Source: Comamonadaceae bacterium
Lineage (GTDB): Bacteria > Pseudomonadota > Gammaproteobacteria > Burkholderiales > Burkholderiaceae_C
Reading direction: 5' to 3'
DNA length: 33,543 nt
Assembly: GCA_008080595.1 (NCBI GenBank)
Contig: VIKI01000090.1
Coordinates: 1-33,543, forward strand
Part shown: piece by piece, positions 1 through 6,943 of the stretch
Position numbering within the stretch: the stretch's first letter is position 1
Layout: every line of letters begins with the position of its first letter
Notes under the pieces: generated by a model
Seen by the model: only the letters and a program-made list of their open reading frames with translations
Database searches by the model: none
What the model was told of the DNA's origin: nothing
Made by a program: the position numbers and the translations under genes

Positions 1-1614
1 CGTGGCGGGGTCGACATGATGGTTGCCATGAACCCGCAAACCTGGGACGACGATGTTGCCGAGATCGAGCCCGGTGGTTACCTGTTTTACGACAGCACCC
101 GTCCCATCCCCGAGTCCAAGTTTCGCAAAGACATCACGATCATCGGCGTGCCCCTGACCGAGATCACCAACGCCGCCTACACCGATCCGCGCCAGCGCCA
201 GCTGTTCAAGAACATCATTTACGTGGGGGCCTTGTCGGTGTTGCTGGATGTGGATGCCAGCGTGTTCGAGAAGCTGTTTGCCGAGCAGTTCAAGGGCAAG
301 GAGCGCTTGCTGGCCTCCAACATGCAGGCCATCCACCTGGGGCGTGATTACGTCAAGCAGCACCTGGCTTATCCGTTGGGGCTGCGGGTGCGTCAATCCG
401 ACAAGGTCGGGGATCAGATCTTCACCGATGGCAACAGTGCGCTGGCCCTGGGCTGTATTTACGGTGGGGCCACGGTGGCGGCCTGGTATCCGATCACGCC
501 ATCGTCTTCGGTGCCGGAAAACTTCCAGAAATACTGTGACAAATACCGTGTTGATCCGAACACCGGGCAGCATTACTACGCCATCGTGCAAGCCGAAGAC
601 GAGCTGGCCTCGATTGGCATGGCGATTGGGGCCGGATGGAACGGTGCGCGGGCCTTTACCGCCACTTCTGGCGCAGGCATTTCGTTGATGACCGAGTTCA
701 TCGGCCTAGCTTATTTTGCCGAGATTCCGGTCACGCTCATCAATGTGCAACGCGGTGGGCCCTCCACCGGCATGCCGACCCGCACTCAACAGTCTGACCT
801 GCTGGCGTGTGCCTACGCTTCACACGGTGACACCCGCCATGTGATGCTGTTACCGCAAGATCCGCATGAGTGTTTTGTGCATGCTGCTGCAGCGCTGGAT
901 CTGGCAGATCGATTGCAAACCCCCATTTTTGTCATGAGTGATCTGGACATTGGCATGAACCAGCGCCTGTGCAAACCGTTTGTCTGGGACGATGCACGCA
1001 GCTACGACATTGGCAAGGTCATGACCGCTGCCGAACTGGAGTCGGGCAAAGATTTTGGCCGTTACAAGGATGTGGATGGGGATGGTATTCCGTGGCGAAC
1101 CCTGCCCGGCACTCACCCCACCAAGGGCAGCTACTTTACCCGTGGCACCTCCAAAGATGCCTATGCCCGTTACTCGGAGCGAGGGCCGGATTACATCTAC
1201 AACATGGAGCGTTTGCTCAAAAAATTCAAAACTGCCGCTGACCTCGTGCCCCAACCCATTCTTCGCCAGGCGGCCCAGGCGACAAAACTCGGGGTCATCT
1301 ATTTTGGCTCCACCACCCCGGCCATGCGGGAGGCCTTTGATGTCTTGGAGGCCGATGGCATCCATCTGGATGGCTTGCGACTGCAGGCTTTTCCGTTCCC
1401 GGCATCGGTGAACAAATTCCTGGAAGACTACGACACGGTGTTTGTGGTGGAACAAAACAGAGATGCCCAAATGCGGGCCTTGTTGGTCAATGAGCTTGAT
1501 GCCAATCCCAAACAACTCGTCAAAGTGCTGCACTATGACGGCACACCGATCACGGCGCGCTTTATCGTGAGTGCCATTGCCGCCAAGCTGGCGCTTTTGA
1601 AGGAGACTGTATGA
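1..1614 (+). CDS. korA: 2-oxoacid:ferredoxin oxidoreductase, fused gamma-alpha subunit (5' partial)
   Basis: This is the larger subunit of a two-subunit 2-oxoacid (probably 2-oxoglutarate):acceptor oxidoreductase, which converts a 2-oxoacid plus CoA to acyl-CoA and CO2 while reducing ferredoxin. The frame is open from base 1 with no start, so the N-terminus lies outside the window. What remains begins in the gamma (transferase) domain, with MVAMNPQTWD and PGGYLFYDST, and continues into the alpha (PFOR domain I) part. There YPITPSSS, at residues 158-165 counted from the ATG at 16, and the SGAGISLMTEF and RGGPSTGMPT segments are typical. KorA proteins with an N-terminal gamma domain are about 600 residues long, so I infer that 70-90 residues are missing upstream. 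It overlaps korB by ATGA (1611-1614), implying translational coupling. The substrate is inferred from family resemblance; pyruvate or an aryl-pyruvate cannot be excluded. Confidence 0.9.
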   Translation, partial: RGGVDMMVAMNPQTWDDDVAEIEPGGYLFYDSTRPIPESKFRKDITIIGVPLTEITNAAYTDPRQRQLFKNIIYVGALSVLLDVDASVFEKLFAEQFKGKERLLASNMQAIHLGRDYVKQHLAYPLGLRVRQSDKVGDQIFTDGNSALALGCIYGGATVAAWYPITPSSSVPENFQKYCDKYRVDPNTGQHYYAIVQAEDELASIGMAIGAGWNGARAFTATSGAGISLMTEFIGLAYFAEIPVTLINVQRGGPSTGMPTRTQQSDLLACAYASHGDTRHVMLLPQDPHECFVHAAAALDLADRLQTPIFVMSDLDIGMNQRLCKPFVWDDARSYDIGKVMTAAELESGKDFGRYKDVDGDGIPWRTLPGTHPTKGSYFTRGTSKDAYARYSERGPDYIYNMERLLKKFKTAADLVPQPILRQAAQATKLGVIYFGSTTPAMREAFDVLEADGIHLDGLRLQAFPFPASVNKFLEDYDTVFVVEQNRDAQMRALLVNELDANPKQLVKVLHYDGTPITARFIVSAIAAKLALLKETV

Positions 1615-2666
1615 CCTACCTTGCCAAACCCAGGCTGCACCATCCCACGCTGACCCAAAACAAGGTCGGCTACACCCGGCGCGACTACGAAGGCCCGGTT
1701 TCCACCCTGTGCGCCGGTTGCGGCCATGACTCCATTTCGGCGGCCATCATCCAGGCCTGCTGGGAGCTGGACATTGAGCCGCACCGCGTGGCCAAGCTGT
1801 CGGGCATCGGTTGCAGTTCCAAAGCGCCCACCTACTTTTTGGGTGCTTCACACGGCTTCAATACTGTGCACGGACGTATGCCCAGCGTGCTTACCGGGGC
1901 CAATCTGGCCAACCGTGAGCTGATGTATCTGGGCGTCTCGGGAGACGGTGACTCGGCTTCCATCGGCCTGGGGCAATTTGCCAACGCCATGCGCCGGGGG
2001 GTCAATATGGCCTATATCGTGATGAACAACGGTGTGTATGGTCTGACCAAAGGGCAGTTTTCTGCCACCGCAGACCGTGGCTCCAAAAGCAAAAAAGGAG
2101 TCATCAATACCGATAACCCGGTAGATTTGGTGGGCATTGCGCTGCAACTGGGGGCCACCTATGTGGCACGCAGTTTCTCGGGTGACAAGGCGCAACTGGT
2201 GCCGCTGATCAAAGGCGCGATGGCACATGGGGGCGCTGCGTTTATTGATGTCATCAGCCCTTGTGTGACCTTCAACAACCACGGTGGCAGCACCAAGAGT
2301 TACGAATACGTGCGCCAGCACGATGAAGCCGTGAGTGTGATTGACTTCGTGGCTCCTGGCGGTGAAGCGGCCATCAAATACGCGCCCGGTGAGGTGCTGG
2401 AGGTGGCGCAGCACGATGGCTCGATCCTGCGCATGCGCAAGTTGCACGAAGACTATGACCCAACCGACCGCTACGCCGCCATGAGCTACATGAACAACCA
2501 CGCCGCGCGTGGCGAAGTGGTCACTGGCTTGCTCTACCTTGACCCGCTACCGACAGACCTGCATACTGCGCTCAACACCTGTGAGCAACCGCTGAACACC
2601 CTGGGTGTCGCTCAACTGTGTCCAGGCTCCAATGCACTGGAGAAAATCAACGCTGCATTGCGTTGA
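1611..2666 (+). CDS. korB: 2-oxoacid:ferredoxin oxidoreductase beta subunit (TPP-binding)
   Basis: This is the catalytic thiamine-diphosphate subunit that pairs with the upstream alpha subunit. CAGCGHDS at residues 34-41 and GDGDSASIG at 111-119, followed by MNNGVYGLTKGQFS, form the conserved TPP/Mg binding region. SGIGCSSKAP (64-73) is also a family hallmark. The length of 351 residues is normal for the two-subunit KorB type. AAGGAG at about 1599-1604 precedes the ATG, which overlaps the korA stop. The last codons form the left arm of a hairpin with a T-run just beyond the stop (2643-2671), so the transcript probably ends here. In aerobic or facultative betaproteobacteria such enzymes supply low-potential reductant. 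A ferredoxin-like protein and redox cluster lie 6 kb downstream, but no direct link is shown. Confidence 0.93.
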   Translation: MTYLAKPRLHHPTLTQNKVGYTRRDYEGPVSTLCAGCGHDSISAAIIQACWELDIEPHRVAKLSGIGCSSKAPTYFLGASHGFNTVHGRMPSVLTGANLANRELMYLGVSGDGDSASIGLGQFANAMRRGVNMAYIVMNNGVYGLTKGQFSATADRGSKSKKGVINTDNPVDLVGIALQLGATYVARSFSGDKAQLVPLIKGAMAHGGAAFIDVISPCVTFNNHGGSTKSYEYVRQHDEAVSVIDFVAPGGEAAIKYAPGEVLEVAQHDGSILRMRKLHEDYDPTDRYAAMSYMNNHAARGEVVTGLLYLDPLPTDLHTALNTCEQPLNTLGVAQLCPGSNALEKINAALR

Positions 2667-2671
2667 TTTTT
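2643..2671 (+). terminator. Rho-independent terminator overlapping the korB 3' end
   Basis: A perfect 11-bp inverted repeat (AAAATCAACGC at 2643-2653 and GCGTTGATTTT at 2660-2670) encloses a 6-base loop and runs into a short T-tract. The left arm encodes the last residues of KorB and the right arm contains the stop codon. Because the stem base is A/T pairs, the A-tract would pair with the T-tract, as in many intrinsic terminators. It separates korAB from the CBS gene, which has its own strong ribosome binding site. Confidence 0.6.
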
Positions 2672-2681
2672 GATGAAATTT

Positions 2682-2726
2682 GCCTCTAGCGCTTATCAAT
2701 AAAGCGCAAGCAGCTATTGTTTTGAT
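2682..2726 (+). repeat. Intergenic repeat, copy A (TAGCGCTT...AAGCGCAAGCAGCTA)
   Basis: This copy contains CTCTAGCGCTTATCAATAAA followed by GCGCAAGCAGCTATTGTTTT. It contains the palindrome-like core AGCGCTTAT...AAAGCGC. Related copies lie at 15411-15459 (reverse orientation), 25551-25597, 33229-33275 (reverse) and, degraded, 24304-24345. All are between genes and close to gene 3' ends, including here after korB. I recall similar short repeats from Comamonadaceae genomes; the function is unknown. Confidence 0.75.
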
Positions 2727-2748
2727 ATCAACCTAGAAGGAGCACGGC

Positions 2749-3189
2749 ATGACCGAACGCACAGTATTCCAATCCATGGCGCAGCGTCATGTGGTCAGTG
2801 TGGTGCCTACCGCCACGGTTTACACCGCTGCCTGTGTGATGACCCGCGCCAACTGCGGCAGTGTGTTGATCATCGATTCCGCCAACACCCTGCTGGGTAT
2901 CGTGACCGAGCGCGACCTGATGACCCGGGTGCTGGCCAAAGCACTCGACCCGACCAAGGCCACCGTGGCCGACATCATGACGCGCCACCCGCTGTGTGTG
3001 CCGCCTGAAACCAAGGTGGCCGATGCGGTACTGATCATGATTGAGCGCGGCTTCAGGCACTTGCCCATCGTCACGTCGGCGAACAAGATCCTGGGGGTGT
3101 TTTCGGTGCGTGATGCCATGCCCAAAGAAGTCCAGGCGGCACAAGGTCTGGCCGACTTCAACGAGCAGGTGAACGACGCATTGGGTTGA
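2749..3189 (+). CDS. Two-CBS-domain protein
   Basis: This is a 146-residue soluble protein made almost wholly of a CBS pair (Bateman module). CBS1 spans roughly residues 8-62, with CGSVLIIDSANTLLGIVTERDL as its second half. CBS2 spans roughly 75-130, with MTRHPLCVPPETKVADA and HLPIVTSANKILGVFSVRD. CBS pairs usually bind adenosyl ligands (AMP, ATP, SAM, NAD) and sense energy status. No catalytic domain is attached, so a stand-alone regulatory role is inferred but the partner is unknown. AAGGAG at 2737-2742 sets the ATG at 2749. It lies downstream of korAB on the same strand, but the hairpin at 2643-2671 and repeat copy A intervene, so it is probably transcribed separately. Confidence 0.88.
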   Translation: MTERTVFQSMAQRHVVSVVPTATVYTAACVMTRANCGSVLIIDSANTLLGIVTERDLMTRVLAKALDPTKATVADIMTRHPLCVPPETKVADAVLIMIERGFRHLPIVTSANKILGVFSVRDAMPKEVQAAQGLADFNEQVNDALG

Positions 3190-3251
3190 ACTGTACGTAT
3201 AGGCCCTAAACTCTGCGCCTGCCTCAACCCTGCCAACAAGGAATACACCAT

Positions 3252-3836
3252 ATGGGCGCCCAGTGGAAAGCCAAGCACAAAGACATCGCAGCCAATGCCA
3301 AAGGCCGCATTTTCGGAAAACTCTCCAAAGACATCATGCTGGCCGCACGTAGCGGCGCAGACCCTGCCGCCAACTCCCACCTGCGCTTATTGATTGAGCA
3401 AGCCCGCAAAGCTTCCATGCCCAAAGACACGCTGGATCGGGCCATCAAGAAAGGTGCCGGGCTGACCGGTGAAACGGTCAATTTCGAACGTGTGATTTAT
3501 GAAGGTTTTGCCCCACACCAGGTGGCGGTGATGGTGGAATGCCTGACCGACAACCTGAACCGTACCGCACCTGAAATGCGGGTGCTGTTTCGCAAGGGTC
3601 AATTGGGTACATCGGGTTCTGTCGCCTGGGATTTTGATCACGTGGGTATGATCGAAGCCGAACCCAAAACCGCAGATGTGGACCCCGTGTTGTCTGCCAA
3701 GCTGGGTTACAAACCGAAAAACCCGGTGAACCCGGCCAACCTGAGTGCCGAGCACCTGGAAGAGGTGGAGGCTTTCCTGGCCGCCATTGATGCCAATGAC
3801 GACGTACAGCATGTGTACGTTGCCTTGGCCGGTTGA
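3252..3836 (+). CDS. YebC/PmpR-family protein with internal deletion
   Basis: The first ~140 residues match the YebC/PmpR (TACO1-like) family: [19 protein letters not shown], an [10 protein letters not shown] segment, [16 protein letters not shown] [29 protein letters not shown], and [20 protein letters not shown]. Family members act as transcriptional regulators or help ribosomes through polyproline stretches. The usual length is about 235-245 residues, but this protein has 194. [13 protein letters not shown] runs straight into [15 protein letters not shown], so I judge that about 45 residues of the central/C-terminal domain are absent while the reading frame is kept; the C-terminal [12 protein letters not shown] segment is intact. 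AAGGA at 3238-3242 supports the start. The stop abuts, without a gap, the stop of the convergent EAL fragment. Whether the short form folds is uncertain. Confidence 0.85.
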   Translation: MGAQWKAKHKDIAANAKGRIFGKLSKDIMLAARSGADPAANSHLRLLIEQARKASMPKDTLDRAIKKGAGLTGETVNFERVIYEGFAPHQVAVMVECLTDNLNRTAPEMRVLFRKGQLGTSGSVAWDFDHVGMIEAEPKTADVDPVLSAKLGYKPKNPVNPANLSAEHLEEVEAFLAAIDANDDVQHVYVALAG

Positions 3837-4446
3837 TCACCTCAGGGGCATCTCACGCACCGGCATGCTGATGTGAAACCCTTGTGCATAGTTGATGCCC
3901 ATGGCCTTGAGGGCATCAAAAATGTCCTGATTTTCAACAAACTCGGCCACCGTCTGGATGCCCAGATCCTGGCACAGGCGAGACAGGTTGTGTACCAGTG
4001 CGTAATCGATCTTTGAGTTCAGGATGTTGCGCACAAAAGCGCCGTCAATCTTGACGTATTCAAACTGCAACTCGCGCAGGTAATGGAACGAGTTGTAGCC
4101 ACTGCCAAAATCGTCCAGCGCAAAGGCAAAACCCTTCTTGCGCAGATGGGTCAAAAATTTGCGCATATTGGTCATGTCGCCAATGGCATCACGCTCCAGG
4201 ATTTCGAACACCACACATTGCGGTGGAATCGCAAGTGTTTGGCACAGCTCCTCGGCATAGCCCAAAATGCCGCGCCCCTGAATTTCTTGCGCTGACAGGT
4301 TGAGGAAAATTTTGGTGTCCGGTGCGCCGCTGAGCAGGCATGCATTTTTGGCGGCAAACGCCTTGCTGAGCATGACCCGATCAAGCTCGCGTCCCATGCC
4401 GTATTTCTCCATGGTTTCAATGAATTTTGCAATTGACAATGCTGTG
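3837..4446 (-). pseudogene. EAL (c-di-GMP phosphodiesterase) domain remnant, out of frame with its GGDEF partner
   Basis: Read on the minus strand, this segment encodes most of an EAL domain starting at KFIETMEKYGMGRELDRV. It retains FLNLSA (metal-ligand Asn), FEILERD (Glu), LDDFGSGYNSF (Asp-Asp), VKIDGAFV (Lys), VAEFVE (Glu) and AQGFHIS (Gln). The opening segment of the domain, including the signature E-A/V-L motif and its catalytic glutamate, is missing. The segment also sits in a different frame from the GGDEF protein, which stops at 4417. At the junction (about 4425-4450) LIPYYHSIVN of one frame is separated from KFIETMEKYG of the other by only a few bases, where about 25-35 residues would be expected. 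It has no credible start of its own, so it is probably not expressed as an active phosphodiesterase. Confidence 0.8.
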
Positions 4447-5916
4447 GTAATACGGGATGAGACGGTCTTGTTGCAGGGCCTCACGCAGGCTCTCAGCTTT
4501 GTCACGGGTGACGCGGCTGCCTTCCAGGCGACCTTCCAGTGCATCCAGCGTGCAGGCACTGTCTTTACCCATTTCCTTGGCGCGGAACATGGCAACATCG
4601 GCCCCGGCCAGCATGTCGGTTTCGTTTTGGGCATCAACGGGAAAGATGGCAATGCCGATGGAGACGGTCAAGTGAAAGTGCTTGCCATCTGGTGCAGTGA
4701 AGACACGCTCGCGCAAGGCACTGCCCAGCGCTGATGCCACCGTGGTGGCCCCATCACGGCCTGTTTCCATCAGGAGAATGGCAAATTCGTCGCCCCCGAT
4801 GCGCGCAGCCATGTCGCCCTTGCGAACCTGTTCGCGCAAAATTTCAGCCACCCCGCACAAAGCGTCGTCGCCAGAGGCATGGCCATAGGAGTCGTTGATG
4901 TCTTTGAAGTCGTCCAGGTCGAGCATCAGCAGGGCGAACTCATGGTGATGCCGCTCGGAACGCCCAATTTCATATTCCAGAATGTTGTTGAACTGACGAC
5001 GGTTATAGAGCCCGGTCAGTGGGTCGTGCATGGCATAGTATTCCAGCTCGGTCATGGTGCGCGAGAGCAGCTTGCTGGAGCCGACCACCATCACCATCAC
5101 CGACAGAATGGAGCGCACCACACTTTCTTCCTGTGGACTGAGTTCTCCACTGGAGACGTAGGCTACGCCGAGTACACCGGCCAGTTTGGGCGTGTGCTCC
5201 GGCACGGCCACCGTGATCATGCGCACAGCGTCGATGCTGTGAATCGGTCCATTGGGCTTGACAACAAACTCCTCGAAGTCCAGCGGCGCGTCATCAGGGA
5301 GTTTCAGGCTGGCCAGCATTTGCTTGGACAACATATCGCGCGCGGTTTTTTTCAGGTCATCAGAGTAGTTGCCTAGGTAGTAGAGGAACAGCGACAGACC
5401 ATGCTCTTCGGCAAATGCAATGTAGAAAAAATTGAACGGAAAAATGGCGTGAAAATCGATCAGAATTTCCTGCACAAACTCCTTCCATTGTGAGATGTGT
5501 TCATGCGACAGAATAATGCGCGCCAGTACTTTGCTCTGGCGCTCGAACAAGTCCTTTTCAATCAATGTGGCAGACAGATCGGTCAAGGTCTGGTTGAACT
5601 CCTGCATCGTTGCCCGCACATAGTTGCCATTGCGGTGCCACTGACGTTTGCGTTCGTCAATCAGCAGGTCCATCGTGCCATTCAGGCGCTCAAGGGCTTG
5701 AACCACCAGATTCAGTTGGCCAGCGAGTTCTGGAGTCTCAGCGGTCTTGACAATGCGATGCAGGTCGGACATCACTTCGCGGTGAATTTCCTTCTGCAGC
5801 GCATTCAGGTTATTGCCGAAAATCTTGGTGCGAGTCTGGCTTTCCAGCAATGCCGCCATGCGGTCAATCACCCGCAGGCGCACTGTCTCCAGATGACTGG
5901 GAAGAAGGTCGGTCAT
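4417..5916 (-). CDS. Diguanylate cyclase (GAF-like sensor plus GGDEF), formerly GGDEF-EAL
   Basis: This protein makes c-di-GMP from two GTP. Residues 1-130 are mostly helical with no obvious membrane segment. Residues 135-285 resemble a GAF-type sensor domain (FPFNFFYIAFAEEHGLSLFLYYLG, then LAGVLGVAYVSSGELSPQEE). A helical linker leads to the GGDEF domain (about 290-455) with HDPLTGLYNRRQF, DLDDFKDINDSYGH and an intact GGDEF at 374-378. RKGD (365-368) lies five residues before it, matching an inhibitory I-site. The final ~45 residues lead into an EAL domain (LIPYYHSIVN) and then stop early because of the lesion described for the neighbouring fragment. The start codon overlaps the stop of the upstream diiron MBL gene (ATGA at 5913-5916), so the two are co-translated and probably work as sensor and output. 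Confidence 0.9.
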   Translation of the reverse strand: MTDLLPSHLETVRLRVIDRMAALLESQTRTKIFGNNLNALQKEIHREVMSDLHRIVKTAETPELAGQLNLVVQALERLNGTMDLLIDERKRQWHRNGNYVRATMQEFNQTLTDLSATLIEKDLFERQSKVLARIILSHEHISQWKEFVQEILIDFHAIFPFNFFYIAFAEEHGLSLFLYYLGNYSDDLKKTARDMLSKQMLASLKLPDDAPLDFEEFVVKPNGPIHSIDAVRMITVAVPEHTPKLAGVLGVAYVSSGELSPQEESVVRSILSVMVMVVGSSKLLSRTMTELEYYAMHDPLTGLYNRRQFNNILEYEIGRSERHHHEFALLMLDLDDFKDINDSYGHASGDDALCGVAEILREQVRKGDMAARIGGDEFAILLMETGRDGATTVASALGSALRERVFTAPDGKHFHLTVSIGIAIFPVDAQNETDMLAGADVAMFRAKEMGKDSACTLDALEGRLEGSRVTRDKAESLREALQQDRLIPYYHSIVNCKIH

Positions 5917-6677
5917 TTGGAGAACCGCCCGCCGCTTTGCATCAGGTCGATGCCGCAGGGCAACACACGAAGCCAGTCCAGAAATTCACGCACTGCAGCG
6001 CCACGGTAGATGGGGCCATGTTGCGGCGCGATCATGTCGATTTCCAGTTCTGCAATGTTGTCGAGCCAGCAGCGTATGGCCTTGTTGGAGCACATGTAGC
6101 GCTGGTGAAAACCGGTGATGAAGGGGAGGTGGTTTTTGAAGTCATCCACATACGCTTCATCTTTGTCCATGGGCATCATGGCGGCACCAATGTCGCCAGT
6201 GAACAGGATTTTTGACACGGGGTCGTAGACGTTGATCTGGCCTTCTGAATGCAGAAAATGGGCTGGAACGACTTTGAGCGTGAAACCAGGTGCCACCTCG
6301 CAGTCCATGCCTTCGTCGGGCACGCCGACAAATTGCGACATGTCCTTGAGGCCATAGTGCGGCAGGAAACGCAGCCAGAGGCTGGAGATGTACACCGGCG
6401 CATGAATCAGCTCCAGCCATGTGGCTATGCCACCCACAATGTCTGGATCCTGGTGCGAGAGAAAAATCCCGCGGATATTTTCTGGTCGGCTATATCGCAA
6501 CATTTCTGCCAGCACCCGGGGCATGACACCAAAACCGCCTGGATCAAGCAGCACACCTGCACCTTCATGCGTGATCAAGTATTGGTTAGAGCGTACGCCG
6601 TCTTCTTCGCCTGGCTCACTCTCGTTGAGCAAAATGAACTTGTGGGTTTCTGTTTCGAATAACTGAATGTTTCGCAT
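5913..6677 (-). CDS. ODP-type diiron metallo-beta-lactamase-fold protein
   Basis: This 254-residue soluble protein has the metallo-beta-lactamase fold of flavodiiron proteins and ODP sensors. The ligand set appears complete: H75-x-D77-x-D79 (SHQDPD), H143 (FLHSEG), D162 (FTGDIG) and H220 (PQHGPIY). The HxDxD form without a following His resembles the diiron (O2/NO-binding) branch rather than zinc hydrolases, which have HxHxDH. There is no flavodoxin domain, so an NO or O2 reductase role is less likely than sensing. Its stop overlaps the start of the diguanylate cyclase gene, which supports O2-, NO- or peroxide-dependent control of c-di-GMP. An alternative is an uncharacterised hydrolase. The 266-bp region upstream is shared with the divergent flavoprotein gene at 6944. 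Confidence 0.82.
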   Translation of the reverse strand: MRNIQLFETETHKFILLNESEPGEEDGVRSNQYLITHEGAGVLLDPGGFGVMPRVLAEMLRYSRPENIRGIFLSHQDPDIVGGIATWLELIHAPVYISSLWLRFLPHYGLKDMSQFVGVPDEGMDCEVAPGFTLKVVPAHFLHSEGQINVYDPVSKILFTGDIGAAMMPMDKDEAYVDDFKNHLPFITGFHQRYMCSNKAIRCWLDNIAELEIDMIAPQHGPIYRGAAVREFLDWLRVLPCGIDLMQSGGRFSK

Positions 6678-6943
6678 GACTTGTTCCGCAGGGGGCTACA
6701 GCAAAATGTTGTGACCTGTGTGTTTCTTTCCAAAGGATGACCAGGATGGTGGAGCATCACTGTTTTGATAGGGGTAATCTACACTGTTTAGTGCAGCTTA
6801 TCGTGCAGGTTTTGAGCGGTGGTTAATTTTATTAAGATATGTGCGACTACCAGGAACTGATGCATGTCAAATCTGGCTATTATCCGGACATTCCACCCAG
6901 TGCTTTTGTTCTTGCACAGACAACTTTAGCGCACCACACCTGA
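6678..6943. other. Divergent intergenic region between the diiron/GGDEF operon and the redox cluster
   Basis: This 266-bp stretch is more A/T-rich than its surroundings and has no credible gene. It must hold promoters for both directions. The plus strand has TTGAGC at 6812-6817 with AGATAT at 6835-6840 (17-base spacer), a weak sigma-70-like match. I found no clear FNR box or sigma-54 site. There is no Shine-Dalgarno sequence ahead of the ATG at 6944, and an in-frame TGA lies directly before it. Confidence 0.4.

Noticed and set aside
850-1533. Minus-strand open frame of 227 codons within korA
   Set aside because: It is antisense to conserved KorA sequence, with no ribosome binding site or recognisable domain.
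5083-5101. CACCATCACCATCACC-like run resembling a His-tag coding sequence
   Set aside because: In the real (minus) frame it encodes VMVMVVG of the cyclase sensor region, so it is ordinary coding sequence and not vector.
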